Notes: generated by a model not told the origin, from the sequence alone. A stretch of DNA of 6,507 bases from Nitrospira sp. UBA6909 (GCA_002451055.1 DKBD01000102.1:1-6507); one strand, 5' to 3'; shown: positions 1 to 6,247, counted from the first letter of the stretch. Translations and numbers: made by a program.

Positions 1-368
1 TCGGAGTGACAGTGGTCGTCAATCTTACGGAAAAGCCTTTATATGCCAATGAACTTGAGGCGTTGGGATTGCGGAGCTTGCATTTCCCAATCCCAGATAT
101 GGGCGTGCCGGAATTTCAGCCGTCTCTGGATCTCTGTCGGAGCATTTCTTCATGGATTGACGTAGGGCGATGCACGGTGCTGCATTGCCGGGCGGGGTTG
201 GGCCGAACCGGAACCCTCATCGCCTGTGTGTTGGTGTATCGGGGACAGGGAGCGATTCAGGCGATCGAGACGGTTCGAAAGATCAACCCTCGCTATATCC
301 AAACGGACGGGCAGCTCGCGTTTGTCGAACAATTTGCCAAGAGCCTCGGTGAACCTCTTGCGGCATGA
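1..368 (+). CDS. Dual-specificity (DUSP23-like) protein phosphatase, 5'-truncated by the window edge
   Basis: This is the C-terminal part of a cysteine-dependent phosphatase of the DUSP/VH1 superfamily, which removes phosphate from Tyr and Ser/Thr residues or other phosphate esters. The open frame enters from the left edge. The GTG at 6 lies inside the conserved 'GVTVVVNLTE' strand, so it is not the likely start. Counting from that codon, the active-site P-loop HCRAGLGRT has Cys61 as nucleophile and Arg67 as the phosphate-binding arginine, and it is followed by GTLIA. The upstream motif FPIPDMGVP supplies Asp31 as probable general acid. The order NLTE, IPD, HCxxGxGRTGT and the C-terminal helix resemble human DUSP23 and its bacterial relatives. 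All catalytic residues visible in this part are intact. The stop codon overlaps an ATG (ATGA, 365-368), and the next gene's ribosome binding site follows within 30 bp, so the two are probably co-transcribed. The substrate is unknown. Confidence 0.87.
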   Translation, partial: GVTVVVNLTEKPLYANELEALGLRSLHFPIPDMGVPEFQPSLDLCRSISSWIDVGRCTVLHCRAGLGRTGTLIACVLVYRGQGAIQAIETVRKINPRYIQTDGQLAFVEQFAKSLGEPLAA

Positions 369-387
369 GTCTGGGCGATGAGGCTTT

Positions 388-395
388 GAAGGAGG
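388..395 (+). promoter_or_regulatory. Strong Shine-Dalgarno site (GAAGGAGG) for the globin gene
   Basis: GAAGGAGG lies 8 nt before GTG 404 and 11 nt before ATG 407, and both codons are in frame with the globin gene. The ATG at 365, which overlaps the phosphatase stop, has no comparable site. The position argues for initiation at 404 or 407 rather than 365. Confidence 0.75.
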
Positions 396-403
396 ACCGC
401 CAC

Positions 404-1351
404 GTGATGACCATTACCCTCTCGAGTACGAAAGCCCAACGCGCATTAGTCGGTGAGAGTGTCGAGCGTCTTGAACCCAGGATTCCGGAACTCAGCAGAC
501 TATTTTATGATCGCTTGTTTGCCGTGTCCCCGGCGGCGCGTGCTGCGTTCAAAGGGAGCGACGAATTCAGGCAGCGCAAGTTCGCCAATCTGTTTATCAC
601 CTTTCGTACGTTGAACAGCCTGGAAGCAATGGCACCGGCGATTTCCGAAATGGGCAAGCGGCACCGCGGGTTCCATCGGCAGTTTCAACTATTCATCCAT
701 CCGATGCTCCAGGCGTTGCTGGACATCCTGCACGACGTGATAGGTAAGGACATGACACTCGAGCTCGCAACAGCGTGGGATGCGGTCTATGACGACGTGG
801 CGGCCATTATGGTCGAGGCGGCTCCTCCCGCCGAACTGGAACGGCGAGCCGAAGGGCGCAAGCCCTGGACCGGGCCTGAGCGGCGCGCTTCGTGGAGCGT
901 CCGGGAAGACCATGGATTACTGGCGGACGTCGGCGGGGAAGATGTCGTGAGAAATGTCCATCAAGTGTTTTACGATGCGATATTCGAAGATCCCTGGCTC
1001 GGCCAGTTTTTCTATGGGAAGAGCAAGGAAGTGCTGATCCGGAAGCAAACTGAGTTCATGGTCAGCGCGTTCGGCGGTCCTCATGCCTATCGTGGGGCGA
1101 CGCCGGCCATCGTTCATATGAATATGTTCATTACCGATGAACTGGCGACGTTGCGAGAACGGTTTTTGAGGCGCGCGATCCTTTCGCAAGGCTTGAGCGA
1201 ATCCATTGCCGATCGATGGCAGGCGGTCGACCGATTGTACCGACCGAGCGTTGTGAAACAGTCGCTCAACGACTGTGTGGTGACGTGTTTCGGGCAATTC
1301 CCCGTCGAGGCGAAAAAACCAGAAGGGTATAAGGAGCCGGAAGGCCTCTGA
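404..1351 (+). CDS. Two-domain globin: flavohaemoglobin-type domain fused to a group I truncated globin domain
   Basis: This is a predicted soluble haem protein of 315 aa with two globin folds. Numbering is from GTG 404. Domain 1 (about 10-140) resembles the globin part of flavohaemoglobin (Hmp). It has FYDRLF with Tyr35 at B10, Gln57 as possible E7 and GKRH with His87 as proximal haem ligand. Domain 2 (about 170-290) resembles truncated globins such as mycobacterial HbN. It has VFYD with Tyr190 (B10), Leu211 (E7), Gln215 (E11) in RKQTEF, then FGGPHAY and AIVH with His238 as proximal ligand. A basic, Pro-containing linker with GPERR joins them. No reductase, kinase or cyclase domain follows. 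By analogy with Hmp and HbN, likely roles are NO dioxygenation or O2/NO sensing, which is inference. The start was chosen from the GGAGG site, with ATG 407 nearly equal. ATG 365 would add 13 residues encoded by the ribosome-binding region. Confidence 0.88.
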   Translation: MMTITLSSTKAQRALVGESVERLEPRIPELSRLFYDRLFAVSPAARAAFKGSDEFRQRKFANLFITFRTLNSLEAMAPAISEMGKRHRGFHRQFQLFIHPMLQALLDILHDVIGKDMTLELATAWDAVYDDVAAIMVEAAPPAELERRAEGRKPWTGPERRASWSVREDHGLLADVGGEDVVRNVHQVFYDAIFEDPWLGQFFYGKSKEVLIRKQTEFMVSAFGGPHAYRGATPAIVHMNMFITDELATLRERFLRRAILSQGLSESIADRWQAVDRLYRPSVVKQSLNDCVVTCFGQFPVEAKKPEGYKEPEGL

Positions 1352-1440
1352 GCTTCTTCATCCAATGCGTCAGTGTGAGATCGTGGAGGTATCGCCGTTT
1401 GCCGGAAAAGCCTGTATGAATCGTGCGGGATAGGGGTCTT
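1352..1440. other. Convergent intergenic gap, no convincing terminator
   Basis: These 89 bp separate the ends of the globin gene and the minus-strand operon. The only stem I see at the globin end is a 5-bp bulged stem (1340-1345 with 1352-1356), followed by TTC rather than a T-run. A 5-bp repeat GCCGC/GCGGC inside the end of the neighbouring gene (about 1446-1464) also lacks a T-run on either strand. Termination here may be Rho-dependent or read through. Confidence 0.5.
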
Positions 1441-2307
1441 TCATGAGCCGCGTTTCTTGAGCGGCAGACGTTCGCTGAGTACGGGGAACGTGGCTTGGCC
1501 GACGCCGAAATTTCCGCCGGCAGGATCCGCAGCGATGACGCGCAACGTAATGCCGTCCGGCGCGTCTTTGGAAAGCGGCACGAAAAACGGCGCTTCGAAA
1601 TCGGCCTTCCGGCCGCTATAAAACATTTGCAGCCGTTCGAAAACATGCTCACCGATCAGCACCTCGCCGTAAATCCGAATCTTACGCGAGTCCCAGTCGC
1701 CATGCGGCCGCACCCACGCCCCTGACAGGGTTCGGATCGACGCCCGCAAGGTGACATCTTCCCGTGCGATGAGCGGCTCATTCGGTTTGGGATGCTCGAT
1801 CTGCACAATGTATCCGTTCAATGTGAGCACGATGCCGTCGTTGGTCAGGTCTTGTCCCGGAATGAGCCAGACGCGCGTGCTCGCGCGTTGGGCCGCCGCT
1901 GGATAGGACAACGGACCTTCTGCGGTGATGTCCACCAGTGTGGGCCGGGCCAATTCCAAGGTTGTGCTGTATGAGGCCGAGGCACGCGTGCTGTACACCG
2001 GCTCGTCCATCATGCGAGGGGTGCGCATGATCTGATTCTGATCTCCTGCTTCGCCCTGTTGAAGACCGGCGGCAAGGATCTGTCCGTTCTCTACGTCCGT
2101 AATCGTGACGCGGGCCCCGCCGACTTCTCTTCCCAGCACCATTGATCCGTGAGCGACGACCCGCACCACGACGGTCGTCGGCTGGGATTCGTTCAGGCGC
2201 GAGTTCTTCGGGGGATCTTGGAGGACCGGATCGGCGAGGCAGAATGGGGCACGGAAGAGCAGGCAGAGCCACAGGACCGACGAAAGCGTCTTGCCGGCTG
2301 AGTTCAT
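1441..2307 (-). CDS. Uncharacterised exported beta-rich protein, possibly Ig-like domains
   Basis: I do not recognise this 288-aa protein as a named family. Residues 1-25 look like a Sec signal peptide: a Lys, a hydrophobic core (VLWLCLLF), then APFCLA before Asp26. There is no lipobox around Cys23, so a soluble periplasmic or outer-face product is expected. The rest is rich in alternating beta-strand patterns. One candidate beta-sandwich is about 44-150 (TTVVVRVVAHG, ARVTITDVENG, LVDITAEG). A second is about 165-278 (YIVQIEHPKPNE, DVTLRAS, ITLRVIAADPAGGNFGVG, ATFPVL); its end resembles the last strands of Ig-like or carboxypeptidase-regulatory-like modules. The ATG overlaps the metG stop (ATGA, 2304-2307), which makes it the last gene of the tmk operon and probably translationally coupled; no strong ribosome binding site precedes it. 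The open frame runs further upstream to 2823, but that part is metG read out of frame. Function is unknown. Confidence 0.85.
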   Translation of the reverse strand: MNSAGKTLSSVLWLCLLFRAPFCLADPVLQDPPKNSRLNESQPTTVVVRVVAHGSMVLGREVGGARVTITDVENGQILAAGLQQGEAGDQNQIMRTPRMMDEPVYSTRASASYSTTLELARPTLVDITAEGPLSYPAAAQRASTRVWLIPGQDLTNDGIVLTLNGYIVQIEHPKPNEPLIAREDVTLRASIRTLSGAWVRPHGDWDSRKIRIYGEVLIGEHVFERLQMFYSGRKADFEAPFFVPLSKDAPDGITLRVIAADPAGGNFGVGQATFPVLSERLPLKKRGS

Positions 2308-4298
2308 TTCACTTTCGTGCCGGGATCGACTTCTTCGAGAATGGTGGCAAGACCCCGCACGTCGGCGTCGCCGGCAGCCAGGACCATGCCCTGCGACTCG
2401 ATGCCCATGAGCTTTGCCGGTTTCAGATTGGCGACGATGATGATGGTCTTGCCGACCAAGGTGTCCGGTTCGTATTTCTTGCCGATGCCTGCAACAATCT
2501 GGCGCTGCTCGCTCCCGAGTGACACTTGCAGCTTCAGCAGCTTTTCTGACTTCGGTACCCGCTCGGCGCTCAGCACCTTCGCCGTCTTCAGCTGGATCTT
2601 CATGAACTCGTCGATCGTGATCTGCTGCGGAACTGGCGGTGGTGAAGGCGCTGATGTAGTCGGTTGAGTCGGAGGTGTTGTCGCTGCGGCAGGAACAGGT
2701 TGCGGAGTAGCAGATGTGTCGCTCACGGGTTTGGCTCCTTGTGGTTTTGCTGTCTCGATTCGAGGGAACAGGGATGCGGCTTTCTGAATCCGAGTTCCAG
2801 GAAGCAGAGAAGAGTCGCCCCACTTCAAGGACTTCTCGGCATCGGCTGGCTCCAGTCCTAACTGTCGCGCCATATTGGCGATCGTGTACGGCATGAATGG
2901 GTACAGCGGTTGAACAAGCGCTCCTAATGTATAGGCAATGTGATACAGGCAGTTGTTCAGATAGGGGCGCTGTTCAGGCTTTTTAGCCAACGTCCATGGT
3001 GCTGTTTTGTCGATGTATTGGTCGCAGTGTTGAATGATCTCTCCCACGGATTCCAGCGCGCGGCTGAACCGAAGGGATTCGACATGCGCATCTGCTTCAG
3101 CGAGCAAGTCGCCGGTGCGTTGCCCAAGGGTCTTCTCAAGGGAAGTATCGGCGGGGGCGTCATGCGCCGGCACGACCCCTCCGGCAAATCGTTCGATCAT
3201 CGTCAAGCTGCGGCTTAAGAGATTGCCGAGTCCGTCGGCCAGTTCACTGTTGATGCGGGCGATCATCCCGCTTCGTGAGAAGTCTCCATCTTGTCCGAAC
3301 GGCACCTCGCGCAATAAGAAATAGCGAAACGCATCGGTGCCGAACTCATCGACCATCTTGTTCGGATCGACGACATTGCCGCGACTCTTGGACATTTTCT
3401 CCCCATCGACCGTCCACCAGCCGTGGGCAAAGATCGTGTTCGGAAGAGGGAGGTTGAGCGCCATTAACATGGTGGACCAGTAGACGGCGTGGGTCGTGAG
3501 GATGTCTTTCCCGACCAGGTGGACGTTGGCCGGCCAGAAGCGAGAGCCAGCCGGGTTTCCCTGAGGCAGATACTCCAACGCGGAGACGTAGTTCACCAGT
3601 GCATCGAACCAAACATAGGTGACGTAGTCTTTGTCGAACGGCAGTTCAATGCCCCAGGAAAGTCTGGATTTCGGTCGAGAAATCGATAGGTCCCCGAGCT
3701 TCTGTGTCTGGAGAAATCCCAATACTTCATTCCGACGTGACTCAGGCCGGATAAAATCTGGATTGTCGAGAATGTGGCGCTGCAGTCGCTCTTGGTATTG
3801 CCCCATCTTGAAAAAATAGTTGTGTTCGCTCAGCTGTTCGACAGGCCTCTTGCAGTCGGGGCAGAGACCATCGGCCACGTCCTTTTCCGTCCAGAACCGT
3901 TCATCGAAGGTGCAATACCACCCTGTGTATGAGTCTTGATAAATGAGCCCCTGGTCATACAGTTGTTGGAGATATCGTTGCACGACGGATTGATGCTGAG
4001 GGTCCGTTGTCCGGATGAAGGCATCGTTGGAGATGTTGAGCCGTTTCCAGAGTTCCTGAAATTGTGGGGCGAGTTTGTTGCAATGTGTTTGCGGGTCGAT
4101 ACCCGCTTTGGCTGCGGCTTGTTGAACTTTTTGGCCATGTTCATCGAGACCGGTGAGGAAGAACACATCGCGGCCTCGTAACCGCCAGTAGCGTGCCAGC
4201 ACATCGGCAGCGATGGTTGTGTAGGCATGGCCGATATGCGGCACGTCGTTGACGTAGTAGATCGGGGTCGTGATGTAGAACGTGTTCGTATCACGCAT
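2304..4298 (-). CDS. metG: Methionine--tRNA ligase (MetRS) with C-terminal tRNA-binding domain
   Basis: This enzyme charges tRNA-Met and initiator tRNA with methionine in an ATP-dependent reaction, and is cytosolic and essential. The 664-aa length is usual for forms with a C-terminal extension. The class I Rossmann core starts with FYITTPIYYVND and HIGH at 21-24, then FLTGLDEHGQK. KMSKS is at 301-305. The connective insertion carries a one-knuckle metal site with Cys129, Asp132, Cys146 and Cys149. In the Thermus enzyme the second and fourth ligands are Cys and His, so Asp132 is a substitution. The helical anticodon-binding domain covers about 340-510, with W435 in its conserved region. A Pro/Thr/Ala-rich linker (about 516-559) leads to a Trbp111-like OB-fold (560-664), which in this family mediates dimerisation and tRNA binding. 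ATG 4298 is the first start codon after an in-frame stop. No good Shine-Dalgarno site precedes it, so coupling to holB 36 bp upstream is likely. Confidence 0.98.
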   Translation of the reverse strand: MRDTNTFYITTPIYYVNDVPHIGHAYTTIAADVLARYWRLRGRDVFFLTGLDEHGQKVQQAAAKAGIDPQTHCNKLAPQFQELWKRLNISNDAFIRTTDPQHQSVVQRYLQQLYDQGLIYQDSYTGWYCTFDERFWTEKDVADGLCPDCKRPVEQLSEHNYFFKMGQYQERLQRHILDNPDFIRPESRRNEVLGFLQTQKLGDLSISRPKSRLSWGIELPFDKDYVTYVWFDALVNYVSALEYLPQGNPAGSRFWPANVHLVGKDILTTHAVYWSTMLMALNLPLPNTIFAHGWWTVDGEKMSKSRGNVVDPNKMVDEFGTDAFRYFLLREVPFGQDGDFSRSGMIARINSELADGLGNLLSRSLTMIERFAGGVVPAHDAPADTSLEKTLGQRTGDLLAEADAHVESLRFSRALESVGEIIQHCDQYIDKTAPWTLAKKPEQRPYLNNCLYHIAYTLGALVQPLYPFMPYTIANMARQLGLEPADAEKSLKWGDSSLLPGTRIQKAASLFPRIETAKPQGAKPVSDTSATPQPVPAAATTPPTQPTTSAPSPPPVPQQITIDEFMKIQLKTAKVLSAERVPKSEKLLKLQVSLGSEQRQIVAGIGKKYEPDTLVGKTIIIVANLKPAKLMGIESQGMVLAAGDADVRGLATILEEVDPGTKVK

Positions 4299-4334
4299 GG
4301 TGGATGGGAAGATACCAGGTTGGCGGCGAGGATG

Positions 4335-5363
4335 CTAGGCTGTGACTTCGGTCCTGGTAAGCCCGAGTGCGTCGCGTAACCGGAGGAGGACTGATTCCAG
4401 CGCCATGTGCACATTCAGATGGCGCGTCGCCTGCTGTTCGGTGCGCTCGATCTCGTTCAACAGCGCAAGAAGATGGCCGAGGTCGGCCTGTCGGGCGTAC
4501 CGATTCAGTTGGTCGAGTTGGTCAAGATGGAGCAGCTGGTCCGGATTGCCACCGACAAGCACAATGACGAGATCACGGATCCACCGGCTGAGCCAGCTGA
4601 GAATGTCCCCGCCCCGGTCGGCTTTGGCCAAACTTTCCGCCGACGTGAGGATGGCCGTGATCGATGTCAGCGTCGCCGGAGCGACGAGGTCCAGACACTC
4701 GCGCTGCTGCGCGCGAAGCGCGGCGATGTCCAGCGTGAGGGCCTCTCCGATGCGTCCTTGAGTAAAGAGCGCCAGGAACCGTGCCTCAGCCGGCGGGATT
4801 TCTCGTTTCAAGATCAACGCGGCTTCTACCTGCGTTTGCGCAGGAGGTGTAAACCGCAGCGATTGACAGCGCGAACGAATGGTGATCGGCAGCGCCTGCG
4901 GGCGGCTGGAAATCAAGATGAACAGCCCATGTCCCGGCGGCTCTTCCAGCGTCTTGAGAAGCGCATTGGCCGCGCCGATCGTCAGGCGATCGGCGTCGTC
5001 GATGACACAAATCTTGCGTTCCCCGATGAGCGGCCGGTAGATGAATTGGTGTTCGATATCCCGGACTTGCTCGATTTTGATCTGCGGGACGGCCGATTCC
5101 TGATCAGGTTCAATCACGACGTAGTCGACGTACGTCCGCACGGCGACGTGAAGACAGGAACGGCACGCCCCGCAACTGTCTCGATCCTCGATCGAAGAGG
5201 GGTGTTCGCAGTTCAACGCTTGGGCCAGCCGCATGGCAGTCAGCGATTTTCCGATGTGGGCTTCGCCGTGGAAGAGGTAGGCATGGGCCAACCGCCCGTG
5301 GCTCAGCGCCGCTTGGATCGCCGTGATGGGCCGCTCATGACCGATGATATCGCGAAAGGGCAT
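4335..5363 (-). CDS. holB: DNA polymerase III subunit delta' (clamp-loader ATPase family)
   Basis: Delta' is part of the clamp loader that opens and loads the beta sliding clamp at primed DNA during replication. The 342-aa protein has the AAA+ order of the family. It starts with FRDIIGHE and a HAYLFHGE strand, then a Walker A-like GEAHIGKS (33-40). A four-cysteine zinc module follows (Cys52, Cys64, Cys67, Cys70). The Walker B-like segment is VIDDADRL (120-127), followed by NALLKTLEEPP and a sensor-1 strand FILISS. The SRC motif (164-166) provides the arginine finger used in trans. The C-terminal third is helical, as expected for the collar domain. In E. coli delta' the P-loop is degenerate and does not work as an ATPase. 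Here the GxxxxGKS pattern is kept, so ATP binding is possible but not shown. The start ATG lies 3 bp after the tmk stop, which indicates translational coupling. A DnaX (gamma/tau) identity is unlikely, given the short length and the operon position. Confidence 0.93.
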   Translation of the reverse strand: MPFRDIIGHERPITAIQAALSHGRLAHAYLFHGEAHIGKSLTAMRLAQALNCEHPSSIEDRDSCGACRSCLHVAVRTYVDYVVIEPDQESAVPQIKIEQVRDIEHQFIYRPLIGERKICVIDDADRLTIGAANALLKTLEEPPGHGLFILISSRPQALPITIRSRCQSLRFTPPAQTQVEAALILKREIPPAEARFLALFTQGRIGEALTLDIAALRAQQRECLDLVAPATLTSITAILTSAESLAKADRGGDILSWLSRWIRDLVIVLVGGNPDQLLHLDQLDQLNRYARQADLGHLLALLNEIERTEQQATRHLNVHMALESVLLRLRDALGLTRTEVTA

Positions 5364-5366
5364 AGG

Positions 5367-6041
5367 TTACCGCGACTGTCGTGTTATGGACCGTGACCGC
5401 CGTAGTCTATCGAGAACGAGTGACTCTACGGAAGCCGCGACCGAGTCCGGAGATAGCCGTGCGTCCACGATCTTGATCCGTCGTGGTTCGCGCTTCGCTA
5501 ATGCGTGAAACCCGGCGCGGACTTTGGAATGAAACCGGCGAGCTTCGTGATCGAGGCGGTTCTGATCGGCGGCTTGGCCATGCCGCCGACGCAGTCCGGT
5601 CGTGACGGGGATGTCGAAGAACAGCGTCAGGTGAGGCGTGAGCTTGCTCGTGGCCCAATTGTTGAGCACGCGCAAAAATTTCAGGTCGAGTCCCCGTCCA
5701 TACCCTTGGTAGGCTATGGTGGAATCCGAAAACCGGTCGCATATGACCACTTTCCCGCGTGCGAGCGCGGGCCTGATGACATGATCGACATGTTGGCGGC
5801 GGGCTGCGAGAATGAGCAATGCTTCTGTTTCCGGCGCAACGACTTCAGCCGAGCCGTCGAGCAAGATGCTGCGCAGCCGTTCGGCGAAAGGCGTCCCTCC
5901 TGGTTCTCTCGTGTGCAGTACATCGTAGCCTTGCGAGGTCAGTGATCGGAACAAACGGAAGGCTTGCGTGGTTTTCCCGCTTCCCTCGCCTCCCTCCAGC
6001 GTAATGAAGATGCCCCTGAGGCTTCGTGATTGTGACGGCAA
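5367..6041 (-). CDS. tmk: Thymidylate kinase (dTMP kinase)
   Basis: This enzyme phosphorylates dTMP to dTDP with ATP, the step before dTTP in DNA precursor synthesis. With the start at TTG 6041 the product is 224 aa, close to the usual 205-220. It opens with RGIFITLEGGEGSGKTT, with the P-loop GGEGSGKT at 17-24. Next come TREPGG (44-49), which contributes to dTMP binding, the family DRFxDSTxAYQGxGRG signature (from Asp102), and an Arg-rich LID (RRRHG, from about 151). The basic residues sit in the LID rather than in the P-loop, the E. coli-like (type II) arrangement. The open frame continues upstream to TTG 6095 and GTG 6092, but these have no ribosome binding site. They also fall inside the best promoter candidate. 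TTG 6041 has AGGAG 6 nt upstream. This is the first gene of a tmk-holB-metG operon, and holB begins 3 bp after its TAA. Confidence 0.97.
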   Translation of the reverse strand: MPSQSRSLRGIFITLEGGEGSGKTTQAFRLFRSLTSQGYDVLHTREPGGTPFAERLRSILLDGSAEVVAPETEALLILAARRQHVDHVIRPALARGKVVICDRFSDSTIAYQGYGRGLDLKFLRVLNNWATSKLTPHLTLFFDIPVTTGLRRRHGQAADQNRLDHEARRFHSKVRAGFHALAKREPRRIKIVDARLSPDSVAASVESLVLDRLRRSRSITRQSR

Positions 6042-6047
6042 CTGAGG

Positions 6048-6052
6048 CTCCT
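6048..6052 (-). promoter_or_regulatory. Shine-Dalgarno site (AGGAG) that decides the tmk start
   Basis: On the minus strand AGGAG is followed by a 6-nt spacer and TTG at 6041-6039. The upstream candidates TTG 6095 and GTG 6092 have no purine-rich site in front. This supports a 224-aa rather than a 242-aa thymidylate kinase. Confidence 0.7.
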
Positions 6053-6076
6053 GACCGGTGCAACGAACGGAAAACG

Positions 6077-6105
6077 ATCCTATGCCAGGCACCAATGAAT
6101 AGCAA
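6077..6105 (-). promoter_or_regulatory. Candidate sigma70 promoter for the tmk-holB-metG operon
   Basis: Minus-strand TTGCTA (6105-6100, 4/6 match to the -35 consensus), a 17-bp spacer and TAGGAT (6082-6077, 4/6 match to the -10). The predicted transcript would start near 6069-6071 with a leader of about 30 nt before TTG 6041 and would include the AGGAG site. The elements were found by eye. Spacing and position are good but the matches are modest. Confidence 0.42.
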
Positions 6106-6169
6106 GGCGGAACTCTGCTGAAGGATGCGGGTGTTTAGGGCAAGGTGCCTATCTAACTCATTGAAATTA

Positions 6170-6184
6170 GCAAGAAAGGCTTGC
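6170..6184. repeat. Inverted repeat GCAAG-N5-CTTGC over the -35 region
   Basis: Perfect 5-bp arms (6170-6174 and 6180-6184) around AAAGG. No T-run follows on either strand, so it is not an intrinsic terminator. It overlaps the first four bases of the proposed -35 box of the DUF502 promoter and could be a small operator or chance. Confidence 0.3.
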
Positions 6185-6210
6185 GGCATCTGCGAAAAAC
6201 TCTGTATGAT
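6181..6210 (+). promoter_or_regulatory. Candidate sigma70 promoter for the DUF502 gene
   Basis: TTGCGG (6181-6186, 3/6 match to -35), an 18-bp spacer and TATGAT (6205-6210, 5/6 match to -10). The start point would fall near 6217, about 30 nt before ATG 6248. It is overlapped by two short inverted repeats: 6170-6184 covers the first part of the -35, and 6209-6227 covers the end of the -10 and the likely start point. Confidence 0.42.
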
Positions 6211-6227
6211 GAATGATTAAAATTCAT
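6209..6227. repeat. Inverted repeat ATGAAT-N7-ATTCAT at the -10/start region
   Basis: Perfect 6-bp arms (6209-6214 and 6222-6227) around GATTAAA. It touches the -10 hexamer and spans the predicted transcription start of the DUF502 gene, a usual place for a repressor operator. It is AT-rich and short, so chance cannot be excluded. Confidence 0.33.
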
Positions 6228-6247
6228 GTCCGTATGAGTCCAGAACA

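Noticed and set aside
1370..1444. A 24-codon minus-strand frame starting at an ATGA overlap with the exported protein's stop
   Set aside because: It has no ribosome binding site, no recognisable composition, and one short ATGA frame is expected by chance. Only conservation in relatives would revive it.
1446..1464. GCCGC/GCGGC inverted repeat as terminator
   Set aside because: It has only 5-bp arms, lies inside the coding end of the exported protein gene, and is not followed by a T-run on either strand.
2308..2823. N-terminal 172-residue extension of the exported protein's frame
   Set aside because: It lies wholly within metG in another frame and reads as Ser/Arg-rich noise. A signal peptide begins exactly at the ATG of 2307.
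4407..5396. A 329-codon plus-strand open frame opposite holB
   Set aside because: Its codons are exactly in register with holB codons, so it stays open simply because holB lacks TTA, CTA and TCA codons in this GC-rich stretch. holB has complete family motifs, while the antisense product is Arg-rich with no recognisable domain.
6087..6150. Inverted pair AGGCACC (6087-6093) and GGTGCCT (6144-6150)
   Set aside because: Seven-bp arms separated by 50 nt with no extension of the match are likely chance, and they do not form a terminator or a compact operator.
5845..6189. Minus-strand 114-codon frame covering the tmk leader and 5' end
   Set aside because: It overlaps tmk in another frame, its C-terminal part is basic shadow sequence, and it would start upstream of the proposed tmk promoter.
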